64,000 bases of DNA from Brevundimonas sp. PAMC22021 (GCF_019443405.1 NZ_CP080376.1:1302001-1366000), one strand, 5' to 3'; shown: positions 1-8,666, counted from the first letter of the stretch. Notes: generated by a model not told the origin, from the sequence alone. Numbers and translations: made by a program.

Positions 1-740
1 CGCATGCCCTGGCGCAGCCGATTGGAGAAGACGGCGGCGACGCGCGGTCGCTCGGCCGCGATGCCGGTTTCCTTTTCGACGATGGAGGCCAGCACCAGCG
101 CCTCTTGCGGCGTGCGCACCACCGTGCCCGGCGAGCGCGCGGTCCAGAGCTCGGCCTGGTTGTCGCGCGCCGCGCGCTGCATTCTCGCGATCACCGACTG
201 GCGGGTCTCTCCGCGCGCGACCTCATAAGTGTCCGGCCAAAGCGAACCCTCTTCAGGCGCCGCGCCCGCCGGGCCGGCCAGCACGGCCTCGCCGTTCAGG
301 ATGTCCACGGCCTGCGCCGACGACCAGCCCTCCGGCAGGGTGACGAAGTGGCGAACGCCGCGCCCCTCGGCCAACATGCGGATCACGCCGCGGAGCGACG
401 CGCCGGACGGGATTTCGTATTCGCCCGCCTTCAGCCTCCGGTCGTCGCCGGTCAGGGCCGCCGCCGCCTTGAACAGATCGGTCGAACGGATCACGCCGCT
501 GGAGCGCAGGTTCGCCGCGATGGCCGAGACGCCTGCGCCGCTCGGCAGGATCACGATGGTGGACTCGCCCTGACGTGCGCTGGGTCCCGGACCAAAATAG
601 ATCGCCCAGGCCGCGATCAGCGCCACGATCAGGAACAGCCCGAACGTCGCCGCCCCGGTCAGCAGCGCGACCGGTCCCGACCGTCTTCCGACCGGTCGCT
701 TGCCGGGCTGGCGGGTCACGCGGCGCGGGCGACGCGGCAT
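1..740 (-). CDS. mltG: Endolytic murein transglycosylase MltG, C-terminus cut by the window edge
   Basis: MltG (YceG family) is an inner-membrane lytic transglycosylase that cleaves nascent peptidoglycan and can end glycan-strand growth. Reading from ATG at 740, the visible 246 residues show a basic N-terminus, one membrane segment at about residues 24-49, the YceG periplasmic domain, and the family motif LASIVEKET. Its glutamate, E222, aligns with the catalytic Glu of MltG. The start codon lies one base after the fabF stop (TGA-g-ATG), so translation is probably coupled to the fatty-acid operon. This fab-mltG order is common in alphaproteobacteria. The gene runs off the left edge, so roughly the last third is missing here, by comparison with the family's usual 340-400 residues. 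Confidence 0.9.
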   Translation of the reverse strand, partial: MPRRPRRVTRQPGKRPVGRRSGPVALLTGAATFGLFLIVALIAAWAIYFGPGPSARQGESTIVILPSGAGVSAIAANLRSSGVIRSTDLFKAAAALTGDDRRLKAGEYEIPSGASLRGVIRMLAEGRGVRHFVTLPEGWSSAQAVDILNGEAVLAGPAGAAPEEGSLWPDTYEVARGETRQSVIARMQRAARDNQAELWTARSPGTVVRTPQEALVLASIVEKETGIAAERPRVAAVFSNRLRQGM

Positions 741-741
741 C

Positions 742-2013
742 TCAGTCGACCTTCCGGAAGATCACCGAGGCGTTGGTGCCGCCGAAACCGAAGCTGTTGG
801 ACATGGCCACGTCGATCTTCATCGGCTTGCCCTTGTGCGGAACAAGGTCGATGGGCGTCTCGTGCTCGGGATCGTCCAGGTTGATCGTCGGCGGTGCGAT
901 CTGATCGCGGATCGCCAGCGCGCAGAAGGCCGATTCGATCGCGCCGGCCGCCCCCAGCAGATGTCCGGTCATCGACTTGGTGGACGACACGGCGAGGTCC
1001 TTGGCGTGGTCGCCGACCAGCCGCTCGACCGCCTTCAGCTCGATCCAGTCGGCCATGGTCGAGGTGCCGTGGGCGTTGACGTAGTCCAAGTCCGACGGCT
1101 CAAGCCCCGCCCGCTTCAGCGCCGCCTTCATGGCGCGGAGCCCCCCGTCGCCATCCTCGGACGGGGCGGTGATGTGATAGGCGTCCCCGCTCATGCCATA
1201 GCCGACCACCTCGCAGTAGATGGTCGCGCCGCGCGCCTTGGCGTGCTCGTATTCCTCCAGCACCAGGATACCGGCGCCCTCGCCCATGACAAAGCCGGCG
1301 TGCTCCCGGTCGTAGGGACGCGACGCCTTCTCCGGCGTGTCGTTGAAGGCGGTGCACAGGGCCTTGCAGGCCAGAAATCCCGCGATGCCGATCGGCACGA
1401 CCGAGCTTTCGGCGCCGCCGCAGACCATCACGTCCGCATCGTCCAGCGCGATCATCCGCGCCGCGTCACCGATGGCGTGGGCGCCTGTCGCGCAGGCGGT
1501 GACGGCGGCGTGGTTCGGACCCTTCAACCCGTGCCGGATCGAAATCTGTCCGCCCGCGAGATTGATCAGCGCAGACGGGATAAAGAAGGGGCTGACCCGT
1601 CGCGGCCCCTGTTCCTTCAGGATGATGGCGGTTTCGGCAATGGGGCCCAGGCCGCCGATGCCCGCCCCGACCATCACGCCGGTGCGTTCCTTGTCCTCGT
1701 CGCTCTCGGGCTTCCAGTTTGCGTCGTTCAACGCCTCGTCGGCCGCCGCGATGGCGTAGAGGATGAAGTCGTCGACGCGCTTGCGATCCTTCGCCGACAT
1801 GATCTTGTCAGGGTCGAAGTCGCCTTCGCCCCCGCCGCCGCGACCATCCACGCTCGGCACCTCGCCGGCGATGGTGCAGGCATAACCCTCGGTGTCGAAG
1901 GCGGTGATCGGACCGATGCCCGAGCGTCCCTCGACAATGCCCTTCCAGGTTTTTTCGACGCCCCAGCCCAGGGGGGTCAGAAGGCCGATGCCCGTGACGA
2001 CGACGCGGCGCAT
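742..2013 (-). CDS. fabF: 3-oxoacyl-ACP synthase II (KAS II)
   Basis: FabF condenses malonyl-ACP with acyl-ACP in the elongation cycle of cytoplasmic type II fatty acid synthesis. The 423-residue protein has a full thiolase fold. The active-site cysteine C174 lies in VTACATGAHA, the catalytic histidines are H315 (NAHGTST) and H351 (SMTGHLLGAAG), and the structural lysine is K346. A glycine- and acid-rich loop at about residues 57-70 is slightly longer than usual for the family. It lies downstream of acpP, separated by a stem-loop, and is followed after one base by mltG. Length and motifs support FabF rather than FabB. Confidence 0.96.
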   Translation of the reverse strand: MRRVVVTGIGLLTPLGWGVEKTWKGIVEGRSGIGPITAFDTEGYACTIAGEVPSVDGRGGGGEGDFDPDKIMSAKDRKRVDDFILYAIAAADEALNDANWKPESDEDKERTGVMVGAGIGGLGPIAETAIILKEQGPRRVSPFFIPSALINLAGGQISIRHGLKGPNHAAVTACATGAHAIGDAARMIALDDADVMVCGGAESSVVPIGIAGFLACKALCTAFNDTPEKASRPYDREHAGFVMGEGAGILVLEEYEHAKARGATIYCEVVGYGMSGDAYHITAPSEDGDGGLRAMKAALKRAGLEPSDLDYVNAHGTSTMADWIELKAVERLVGDHAKDLAVSSTKSMTGHLLGAAGAIESAFCALAIRDQIAPPTINLDDPEHETPIDLVPHKGKPMKIDVAMSNSFGFGGTNASVIFRKVD

Positions 2014-2086
2014 GGATGGCTCTCCCGTTGATCTCGATCTTGCGCCCGCGAATCCCTGCTCGAGATTCCGGGGGTCAGAAACAGTA

Positions 2087-2127
2087 AAGGCCGCCGGGCG
2101 TCTCCGCTAGGAGCGCCAGGCGGCCTT
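2087..2127 (-). terminator. Stem-loop between acpP and fabF (attenuator or partial terminator)
   Basis: The arms AAGGCCGCC (2087-2095) and GGCGGCCTT (2119-2127) are perfectly complementary over 9 bp, and the loop contains a further short GGCG/CGCC pairing. On the minus strand the stem is followed by a moderately T-rich stretch (TTTACTGTTT). It lies right after the acpP stop and before fabF. A partial terminator here would give more acyl carrier protein than downstream enzyme, which is the usual stoichiometry. That function is inference. Confidence 0.55.
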
Positions 2128-2151
2128 GAACCGTTCAGCCGAATGGCTGGA

Positions 2152-2391
2152 TCAGCCCGCCGACTTCTCGTCGATGAACTTCACCGCATCGCCGACCGTC
2201 TGGATGTGCTCGGCGGCGTCATCCGGGATCTCGATGTCGAATTCTTCTTCAAAGGCCATCACCAGTTCGACGTTGTCGAGCGAGTCGGCGCCCAGGTCGT
2301 CGATGAAGCTGGCCTTTTCGGTGACCTTGTCCGGATCGGCGTCCAGGTGGTCGATGACGATCTTGCGAACGCGCTCGAGGGTATCGGACAT
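2152..2391 (-). CDS. acpP: Acyl carrier protein
   Basis: This small acidic four-helix protein of 79 residues carries growing acyl chains on a 4'-phosphopantetheine arm. The attachment serine is S37 in the classic DSL motif ([18 protein letters not shown]), followed by the recognition helix II. Length and charge are typical of AcpP. It sits between fabG and fabF, flanked on both sides by stem-loops and with about 150 bases upstream, so it may be transcribed partly from its own promoter and made in excess over its neighbours. Confidence 0.97.
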   Translation of the reverse strand: MSDTLERVRKIVIDHLDADPDKVTEKASFIDDLGADSLDNVELVMAFEEEFDIEIPDDAAEHIQTVGDAVKFIDEKSAG

Positions 2392-2504
2392 CGGTGTCTC
2401 TCTGCCTGTTTGTGTAGTCGCCGTAGAGGCGGGGTCTCATCGATAAATCGCCGTCTCACGGCAGCAAGGGCGACGCAAGCCCCAAAGGATGGGCCGCCAA
2501 AGCA

Positions 2505-2538
2505 TTCCCGCCCTTTAGCACAGCCATTCGGGCGGGAA
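2505..2538 (-). terminator. Stem-loop between fabG and acpP
   Basis: The arms TTCCCGCCC (2505-2513) and GGGCGGGAA (2530-2538) form a perfect 9-bp stem with a 16-base loop a few bases after the fabG stop. On the minus strand only a weak T-rich tail follows, so it may attenuate or protect the message rather than fully terminate. Confidence 0.5.
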
Positions 2539-2542
2539 ATAG

Positions 2543-3283
2543 TCAGATCATCGCCATGCCGCCGTTCACGTGCAGCGTCTGGCCCGTGACATAGGCGGCC
2601 TCCTCCGACGCCAGATAGACGGCGGCGGCGGCGATCTCCTCGCCCTGGCCCAACCGACCGGCCGGGATGCGGCCAAGGATCGCATCGCGCTGACTCTCGT
2701 TCAGCACATCCGTCATCGGCGAGGCGATAAAGCCGGGTGCGATGCAGTTCACGGTGATGCCGCGCGAGCCGACCTCCTGCGCCAGCGATTTGGAAAAGCC
2801 GATCATTCCGGCCTTGGAGGCGGAATAGTTGGTCTGTCCCGGATTGCCGGTGACGCCCACCACGGAGGTCACGCCGATGATCCGGCCCTGTCGACGCTTC
2901 ATCATGCCCTTCACGGCGGCGCGGGTCAGGCGGAAATAGCTCTCCAGATTGACCTGCAACACCGAGGCGAAGTCCTCGTCCTTCATCCGCATCAGCAGGC
3001 CGTCCTTGGTAATGCCGGCGTTGGCGACCAGGATATCGAGCGGCGCGCCGGCCGCCGCTTCCGCCGCCGCCACCAGGCCGTCGACCGAAGCCGCTTCCGA
3101 CAGGTTGGCCGTTGCGAAATGCGCCCGCTCGCCCAGCTGCGACGCCAGATCCGCCAGCACCGCCTCACGTGTACCGGACAGGACGACCGTGGCCCCTTGC
3201 GCATGCAGGGCCCGCGCGATCGCGCCGCCGATGCCGCCGGTCGCGCCGGTCACCAGCGCGGTTTTTCCTGCGAGATTGAACAT
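2543..3283 (-). CDS. fabG: 3-oxoacyl-ACP reductase
   Basis: FabG is the NADPH-dependent short-chain reductase that makes 3-hydroxyacyl-ACP in each elongation round. The 246-residue protein has the Rossmann motif TGATGGIG (12-19), the NAG motif (88-90) and the catalytic set S140, Y153 and K157 (YSASK). Its C-terminal GQTLHVNGGMAMI is typical of bacterial FabG. It is the second gene of the cluster, with fabD about 80 bases upstream and acpP downstream. Family length and context make the assignment secure. Confidence 0.96.
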   Translation of the reverse strand: MFNLAGKTALVTGATGGIGGAIARALHAQGATVVLSGTREAVLADLASQLGERAHFATANLSEAASVDGLVAAAEAAAGAPLDILVANAGITKDGLLMRMKDEDFASVLQVNLESYFRLTRAAVKGMMKRRQGRIIGVTSVVGVTGNPGQTNYSASKAGMIGFSKSLAQEVGSRGITVNCIAPGFIASPMTDVLNESQRDAILGRIPAGRLGQGEEIAAAAVYLASEEAAYVTGQTLHVNGGMAMI

Positions 3284-3362
3284 CCGTGTCTCTCCGAGAG
3301 TGGCGAGTGATTAGTGGCTAGGGGCGAGAAAAAGCAAAGCGGCGGCGAACATTCGCCACGCG

Positions 3363-4319
3363 TCACTCGCCACTCGCCACTTCCTTTGCGAACGCTTCCA
3401 GGTCGTCCGGCGTATTCAGGGCCAGGCTCTCGGCGCCGGGCGCGATGCGCTTGGCCATGCCGGTCAGAACCTTGCCCGAGCCGACCTCGACGAAGCGGGT
3501 GACGCCGCCTTCGGACGCCAGCCATTCCATACTCTCGCGCCAGCGCACCCGCCCGGTCACCTGCTCGACCAGCAGACGGCGGAGGGTCTCCGGATCGGTC
3601 TCAGGCCGCGCCGTAACGTTGGCCACCACCGGGAGACGCGGCGCGGTGATCGGGGCGGACGAGAGCGCCTGCGCCATCTCGTCGGCCGCCGGCTGCATCA
3701 GGGGGCAGTGGAAAGGCGCCGAGACGTTCAGCGGAATGGCGCGCGCGCCCAGTTCCTTGGCCTTTTCAATGGCGCGGTCCACGGCGGCCTTGTCGCCCGA
3801 AATGACGATGTTGCCGGCGTTGTTGTCGTTGGCCACGACGCAGACGCCGAGCGCCGAACCCGCCTGAGCGGCCGCCTCGGCAAGCGCCAGGTCGGTCTTG
3901 GGTCCGATCAGCGACGCCATCGCGCCCCGGCCGACCGGCACGGCGCGCTGCATCGCCTGGCCGCGCAGCTTCAGCAGACGCGCGGTGTCCGCCAACGCCA
4001 GGGCGCCCGACGCCGCCAGGGCGGAGTATTCGCCCAGCGAGTGGCCGGCGACGAAGCTCGCCCGATCGACCGCGACGCCGAAGTCCCTGTCCAGCACCCG
4101 TACGACGGCCAGCGACACCGCCATCAGCGCCGGCTGGGCGTTCTCAGTCAGGGTCAGCTGGTTCTCGGGACCATCCCGCATCAGACCGGACAGGTCCTGG
4201 CCCAGCGCCTGATCGACCTCGGCGAACACCTCGCGGGCCGAGGCGAAGGCGTCGGCGAGCGCCGCGCCCATGCCGACCGCCTGACTGCCCTGTCCGGGAA
4301 AAAGAAGCGCTGTGGTCAT
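3363..4319 (-). CDS. fabD: Malonyl-CoA:ACP transacylase
   Basis: FabD moves malonate from CoA to ACP to supply the extender unit. The start was set at ATG 4319, giving 318 residues beginning MTTALLFPGQGSQ, the conserved FabD opening. A longer reading from 4412 would add 31 basic residues with no family match. The nucleophile is S94 in GHSLGEYSA and the catalytic histidine is H204 (SAPFHCPL). The GQGSQ oxyanion motif is at residues 9-13. It heads the minus-strand fab cluster, and the 131 bases to the divergent HIT gene probably carry both promoters. Confidence 0.95.
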   Translation of the reverse strand: MTTALLFPGQGSQAVGMGAALADAFASAREVFAEVDQALGQDLSGLMRDGPENQLTLTENAQPALMAVSLAVVRVLDRDFGVAVDRASFVAGHSLGEYSALAASGALALADTARLLKLRGQAMQRAVPVGRGAMASLIGPKTDLALAEAAAQAGSALGVCVVANDNNAGNIVISGDKAAVDRAIEKAKELGARAIPLNVSAPFHCPLMQPAADEMAQALSSAPITAPRLPVVANVTARPETDPETLRRLLVEQVTGRVRWRESMEWLASEGGVTRFVEVGSGKVLTGMAKRIAPGAESLALNTPDDLEAFAKEVASGE

Positions 4320-4450
4320 TGTCCGTCCACGATCCGTGATTCCGGCGCGAAGCGGTAAGCCCAACCTTCCGCCGGGGCAAGGGAGCGACGGCTTTCCCCT
4401 TGCCCTCGCCACTTGCTAGGCTCTGGCCGATCCACCAGCGGAGCCGCACG

Positions 4451-4888
4451 ATGAGCCTCTACGGCGACTACGATCCCGACAACATCTTCGCCCGCATCCT
4501 CCGCGGCGAGATTCCCAGCGTCGTCGTCTGGGAAGACGAGCACGTCCGCGCCTTCATGGATGTCTTTCCACAGTCGGAAGGCCATGTGCTGGTGATTTCC
4601 AGGACGTCAAAGGCCCGCAACATCCTGGACGTCGAGCCCGAGGTGCTGACGCGCCTGATGGCGGCCGTGCAACGCACCGCGCGCGCGGTCGAGACGGCGC
4701 TGAAGCCGGACGGTCTCAGCCTGATGCAGTTCAACGGAGACGCCGGCGGCCAGACGGTCTTCCACCTGCATTTCCACATCGTCCCCCGCTGGAGCGATCG
4801 CGCCATGAAGGGTCACGGCCATGCGCCGCAGGCGGACCCGGCGACGCTGGAGGCGCTGGCTCAGCGCATCCGCGCGGAACTCGACTGA
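4451..4888 (+). CDS. HIT-family nucleotide hydrolase (Hint-like)
   Basis: This histidine-triad protein probably hydrolyses phosphoramidate or acyl bonds on AMP-type nucleotides in the cytoplasm. The 145-residue protein has the catalytic HxHxH triad at H105, H107 and H109 (FHLHFHIVPRW) and the N-terminal DNIFARILRGEIP typical of Hint proteins. ATG 4451 was chosen because conserved sequence starts at once; an upstream ATG at 4400 would add 17 unmatched residues. It diverges from fabD and is followed by a tRNA gene. The substrate cannot be read from sequence. Confidence 0.92.
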   Translation: MSLYGDYDPDNIFARILRGEIPSVVVWEDEHVRAFMDVFPQSEGHVLVISRTSKARNILDVEPEVLTRLMAAVQRTARAVETALKPDGLSLMQFNGDAGGQTVFHLHFHIVPRWSDRAMKGHGHAPQADPATLEALAQRIRAELD

Positions 4889-4946
4889 GCACGCTTGCGA
4901 AAGCGAGGCGCGAAAAGCATAAGGACCGCTGATCCGCACGACGCGG

Positions 4947-5022
4947 GCCGGTTTAGCTCAGTTGGTAGAGCGCCAGTTTTGTAAACTGGATGTCGCGGGT
5001 TCGATTCCTGCAACCGGCACCA
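4947..5022 (+). tRNA. tRNA-Thr (anticodon UGU)
   Basis: A complete cloverleaf can be drawn: acceptor arms GCCGGTT and AACCGGC, D arm TAGCTCAGTTGGTAGAGC, anticodon stem CCAGT/ACTGG with loop TTTGTAA (anticodon TGT), and T arm GCGGGTTCGATTCCTGC. The discriminator A and the CCA end are encoded (5019-5022). UGU reads ACA and, by wobble, other threonine codons. Confidence 0.97.
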
Positions 5023-5122
5023 CGCGCTTCAGCGGGAACGATCCTGCAGCTTTGCAAGTTTATCTCGTGCCGGCCGAGCGTCGGGGGTTCGGTCCGCCGA
5101 GCGCCTTGCAGAGCCTGCGCTC

Positions 5123-5156
5123 GCCCCGCTGAGCCCTCGCGATCAGCGGGGCTTTT
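5123..5156 (+). terminator. Rho-independent terminator after the tRNA gene
   Basis: GCCCCGCTGA (5123-5132) pairs perfectly with TCAGCGGGGC (5143-5152) and is followed at once by TTTT. It lies about 100 bases after the tRNA and on the same strand, so it most likely ends the tRNA transcript. The 5023-5122 stretch holds no recognisable gene. Confidence 0.8.
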
Positions 5157-5243
5157 CCGTTGTGAATCTGGTCTTCACTCTCCCGTGGCGATACAGTGGG
5201 CCTTCATCGGGCGCGCCCCGATTCATCCTGTTCGTCAGGTGGA

Positions 5244-5870
5244 ATGTCCGACAACGTCAACAAGCTGGGCCACAGGATCGGCGCGCGCGGAGGTCGCACT
5301 CGTCGCTCCATCCTGGACGCCGCGCGCGGGCTGCTGAACGAACGGCATGTGGGCGAAATCCGCGTGGCGGACGTGGCCGCTGCCGCCGGGGTCTCGCCGT
5401 CGAACTTCTATACTTATTTCAAGACGGTGGAGGAGCCGGTTCTCGCCCTGTGCGAAGAGGCGGGCGCTGACTGCCGGGGATTGGAAAAGCACTTCCAGAC
5501 CGATTGGGCGGGCGAGCGCGCCTTTGCGTCTTCGCGCGCCTTCGTCACCGATCTTCTGGCGGTTTGGGACAAGCACGGGCCGGTCCTGCGGGTCGAACAC
5601 ATGCTGGCGGACAAGGGCGAGCCGGCTTTCGCCGAAAGCCGCATCAACCGTCTGCGCCGGCTGCACCTGGCGATCGAACGCCGCATCGCCCAGGCGCACC
5701 ACAGCGGCCTTATGCCCAAGACGCTGAGCCCCCGCCTCGCCTCCTATCAGGTCGCCAGCCTGGTGGAATCAACCGCCGCCGGCTTCGAACTGCTGCGCCG
5801 CGCGGACACGGCCGAGGCCATCATCGACACGACCGCGCATCTGGTGGTCAAGCTGACCACCGGCCGCTGA
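5244..5870 (+). CDS. TetR-family transcriptional regulator
   Basis: This is a predicted DNA-binding repressor of 208 residues from ATG 5244, which is preceded by AGGTGGA. The N-terminal domain has the TetR helix-turn-helix at about residues 38-60 (VADVAAAAGVSPSNFYTYF), including the hallmark FYTYF. The C-terminal half is helical and resembles no ligand-binding subfamily I can name. It converges with feoB, whose stop is only 7 bases away, and no adjacent co-oriented target gene is visible, so its regulon is unknown. Confidence 0.88.
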   Translation: MSDNVNKLGHRIGARGGRTRRSILDAARGLLNERHVGEIRVADVAAAAGVSPSNFYTYFKTVEEPVLALCEEAGADCRGLEKHFQTDWAGERAFASSRAFVTDLLAVWDKHGPVLRVEHMLADKGEPAFAESRINRLRRLHLAIERRIAQAHHSGLMPKTLSPRLASYQVASLVESTAAGFELLRRADTAEAIIDTTAHLVVKLTTGR

Positions 5871-5877
5871 TCCGCCG

Positions 5878-7749
5878 TCAGCCTGCGCCCAGCGCCACCC
5901 CGATCCGGTAGGTCAGGAAGGCGGCGAGATAGGCCAGGCCGAACATGTAGCCGATCATGATCCAGGTCCACTTGCGCGAGTTGGTCTCGCGTCGGACCAC
6001 GCCCAGGGTCGGCATGCACTGCGGGGCGAAGATGTACCAGGCCAGGAAGGCCAGACCCGTCGCCAGCGACCAGTTGGCGGCCAGCGTCGTCGCCATCATG
6101 CCGGTCGCATTCTCGGCGTCGGCCACCGCATAGACCGAGCCCAGAGCCGCCACCGCCACTTCGCGTGCGGCCATGCCGGGGATCAGCGCGATCACCATCT
6201 GCCAGTTGAAGCCGATGGGCGCGAACAGCGGCTCCAGCGCATGGCCCAGGATGCCCGCCAGCGAATAGTCGATGGCCGGCCCCGTCGCGCCTTCCGGCGG
6301 ATAGGGAAAGGTCGATGCGGCCCAGACCACGATCATCAGCGGCAGGATGATCCGCCCCGCGCGGTTCAGGAATATCCTGGCGCGGAGCCACAGGTTGAAC
6401 AGCACGCTGCGGATGTCCGGCAGCTTGTAGGCCGGCAGTTCCATCATGAACGGCTCGACGGCGCCGCGCCAGAACACGCGACGGATCAGGAAGGACACGG
6501 CCAGCGCGCTGGCGATCCCCGCTGCGTACAGGCCGAACATCACCAGCCCCTGCAGGTTAACGAAGCCCCACACCGTCTCATTGGGGATGAAGGCGGCGAT
6601 GATCAGCGTGTAGACCGGAATACGCGCCGAGCAGGTCATCAAGGGCGCAACCAGGATGGTGGTCAGGCGGTCACGCCGGCTCTCGATCACGCGCGTGGCC
6701 ATGATCCCGGGAATGGCGCAGGCGAAGCTGGACAACAGCGGGATGAAGGCGCGGCCATGCAGGCCCGCGCTGCCCATGATGCGGTCCATCAGGAAGGCGG
6801 CCCGCGCCATGTAGCCGAAATCCTCCAGCAGGATGATGAACATGAACAGGATCAGGATCTGCGGCAGGAACACCAGTACGCTGCCCACGCCGGAGATCAG
6901 CCCGTCCACGATCAGGCTTTGCAGCAGCCCGTCCGGAACCGCCGTGGCCACAAGCCCGCCCAGCGCCCCGACGCCCGCCTCGATCCCGTCCATCAGCGGA
7001 CCGGCCCAGGCGAACACCGCCTGGAACATGACGAACAGCAGGCCCAGCAGGATCAGCAGTCCCGCCAAGGGATGCAGCAGCACCGAATCGATCCGCCCCG
7101 TCAGAGTGTCGGGCCGCTCGGGCGGAAGCACGCAGGCCTTGAGGATGCGCTCGGCCTCACGGTGAGCCGAACGGATCTGCGCCGCGTCCGGCGCATGCCA
7201 GACGTTGTGCGTCTCGAGCCGCCACACGCCGGCCTCGGCCTCCACCGCCGCGACCAGATCGTCGATGCCCCGCTTGCGCGTCGCCACCGTGGTCACGATC
7301 GGCACGCCCAGTTCTTGGCGCAGCGCATCCAGATCGATGCGCAGACCCTGCCGCTGGGCGATGTCATACATGTTCAGGGCCAGCACCATCGGACGGCCGA
7401 CCTGCTTCAGCTCCAGCACCAGCCGCAGCACCAGTCGCAGATTGGTGGCGTCGGCGACGCAAATCAGCACATCCGGCGCGTCCTCGCCCGCCAGCTTGCC
7501 CAGCACGGCGTCGCGCGTGACCTCTTCGTCCGGGCTGCGGGCGCGCAGCGAATAGGTGCCGGGCAGGTCCAGCACCGTCATGGTGCGCCCGCCGCTCGAT
7601 CGGATCAGGCCCTCCTTCCGCTCGACCGTGACGCCGGCGTAGTTGGCGACCTTCTGATGCGCGCCGGTCAGGGCGTTGAAAAGGGCGGTCTTGCCGCTGT
7701 TCGGATTGCCGACCAGGGCGATGCGAGCGGGACGAACAGCGATGTCCAT
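5878..7749 (-). CDS. feoB: Ferrous iron transporter B
   Basis: FeoB takes up Fe(II) across the inner membrane under the control of an N-terminal G domain. The 623-residue protein has the P-loop GNPNSGKT (14-21), the DLPGTYSL G3 region, the NMYD G4 motif, and then a polytopic domain with two gate repeats, including the conserved cysteine of SFACAIPGIMATR. It is shorter than the roughly 770-residue enterobacterial protein, mainly at the C-terminus. Its ATG shares one base with the feoA stop (TGATG), so the pair is translationally coupled. No feoC follows. Confidence 0.95.
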   Translation of the reverse strand: MDIAVRPARIALVGNPNSGKTALFNALTGAHQKVANYAGVTVERKEGLIRSSGGRTMTVLDLPGTYSLRARSPDEEVTRDAVLGKLAGEDAPDVLICVADATNLRLVLRLVLELKQVGRPMVLALNMYDIAQRQGLRIDLDALRQELGVPIVTTVATRKRGIDDLVAAVEAEAGVWRLETHNVWHAPDAAQIRSAHREAERILKACVLPPERPDTLTGRIDSVLLHPLAGLLILLGLLFVMFQAVFAWAGPLMDGIEAGVGALGGLVATAVPDGLLQSLIVDGLISGVGSVLVFLPQILILFMFIILLEDFGYMARAAFLMDRIMGSAGLHGRAFIPLLSSFACAIPGIMATRVIESRRDRLTTILVAPLMTCSARIPVYTLIIAAFIPNETVWGFVNLQGLVMFGLYAAGIASALAVSFLIRRVFWRGAVEPFMMELPAYKLPDIRSVLFNLWLRARIFLNRAGRIILPLMIVVWAASTFPYPPEGATGPAIDYSLAGILGHALEPLFAPIGFNWQMVIALIPGMAAREVAVAALGSVYAVADAENATGMMATTLAANWSLATGLAFLAWYIFAPQCMPTLGVVRRETNSRKWTWIMIGYMFGLAYLAAFLTYRIGVALGAG

Positions 7750-8015
7750 CAGGCGGCGTCGCGCCGGATCAGCAGGCTGGCGGCCTCGCGCCGACGCAGG
7801 GCCACACGCATGTCGTCCACCTTCATCGCGATCGGATCGCCGCCGAACAGCCCCTGGTGCAGCAGCTCGACCTGGGCGCCTTCCACAAAGCCGAGCTCCA
7901 GCAGGCGGCGTTCCAGTTCGATCTCGTGTTCCTGGTGGTGGGACTGGTCGCCGACCTGGACAATGACGCCGCGATCGCCGCAGCGCGCCTGGCTCAGCTT
8001 GATGGTGTGGGTCAT
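7749..8015 (-). CDS. feoA: Ferrous iron transport protein A
   Basis: FeoA is a small SH3-like cytoplasmic protein required for FeoB activity. The 88-residue protein has the basic, valine-rich FeoA core (LLELGFVEGAQVELLHQ; GDPIAMKVDDMRVALRRREA). It is the first gene of the feoAB operon and ends by overlapping the feoB start. A Fur-box-like palindrome lies 42 bases upstream, consistent with induction under iron limitation. Confidence 0.93.
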   Translation of the reverse strand: MTHTIKLSQARCGDRGVIVQVGDQSHHQEHEIELERRLLELGFVEGAQVELLHQGLFGGDPIAMKVDDMRVALRRREAASLLIRRDAA

Positions 8016-8056
8016 GAACGCTCGCCTTGGCGGCGCCCCCCAGCGCCGCGGTTACC

Positions 8057-8071
8057 TGACAGTGATTATCA
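8057..8071. promoter_or_regulatory. Fur-box-like operator upstream of feoAB
   Basis: Read on the minus strand this 15-mer is TGATAATCACTGTCA. It matches the 7-1-7 Fur consensus TGATAATnATTATCA at 12 of 14 positions and lies inside a larger dyad (ACCTGA and TCAGGT, 8054-8074). Its position just upstream of feoA fits iron repression. It also lies upstream of the divergent cytochrome gene and could affect both. Binding is inference. Confidence 0.6.
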
Positions 8072-8171
8072 GGTGCTGCACCCCGGCGTCCAGCGCGACG
8101 GCTTGGACATCCTGCGCCATTGCGACACGCCTGGGCTGCGGTATCACCATTTCATCTGATCGGAGCCCGCC

Positions 8172-8663
8172 ATGATCCGCCTTGTCGCCGCCGCCCTCGC
8201 CGCCTTGTCGCTGTCCGCGTGCGGCGGAGATGACGTGGATGCGCCAGCCGCCACCAAGGCGGCTCCGATGACCGACACTCAAAAAGCCGTGCTGCTGGCG
8301 TCCCTCCCTGCGCCCTACAGTCAGGCGGACCTGGAGAACGGCCGCCGCGCCTTTGCCCGCTGCCGATCCTGCCATACCCTGACGGAGGGCGGGCCGAACA
8401 TGACGGGGCCAAACCTTTGGGGCGTGTTCGGACGCCAGGCGGGCTCGCACCCTCGCTACAACTATTCCAACGCGCTCAGCAGCGCGAACTTCGCCTGGGA
8501 CGCCGAGCGGCTGGATCACTGGCTGGAGAACCCGCGCACCTTCCTGCCCGGCAACAAGATGAGCTTTCCCGGCCTGCCGGATGCGACGGACCGGCGCGAC
8601 CTCGTCGCCTTCCTGAAGGTGGAGACAGGCTATGCGCCGCCTTCGACGCCGCCCGCCTCCTGA
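8172..8663 (+). CDS. Membrane-anchored class I cytochrome c (lipoprotein)
   Basis: This is a monohaem electron carrier on the periplasmic side. The 163-residue precursor starts with a lipoprotein signal whose lipobox (LSAC) puts the lipidated cysteine at C17. After a linker come the haem motif CRSCH (64-68) and the axial methionine M130 in GNKMSFPGL, the arrangement of cytochrome c2/c-550-like proteins such as the electron donors to aa3 oxidases. It diverges from feoA. Its partner oxidase is not in the window. Confidence 0.9.
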   Translation: MIRLVAAALAALSLSACGGDDVDAPAATKAAPMTDTQKAVLLASLPAPYSQADLENGRRAFARCRSCHTLTEGGPNMTGPNLWGVFGRQAGSHPRYNYSNALSSANFAWDAERLDHWLENPRTFLPGNKMSFPGLPDATDRRDLVAFLKVETGYAPPSTPPAS

Positions 8664-8666
8664 TCC

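Noticed and set aside
4320..4412. N-terminal extension of fabD
   Set aside because: The extra 31 residues are basic and Pro/Gly rich without family match; MTTALLFPGQGSQ is the conserved start.
8054..8074. FNR box for the feoAB promoter
   Set aside because: The dyad does not contain the TTGAT-N4-ATCAA pattern, and the Fur consensus fits better.
6241..8175. A 644-residue open frame on the plus strand
   Set aside because: It is antisense to feoB and feoA and has no domain features.
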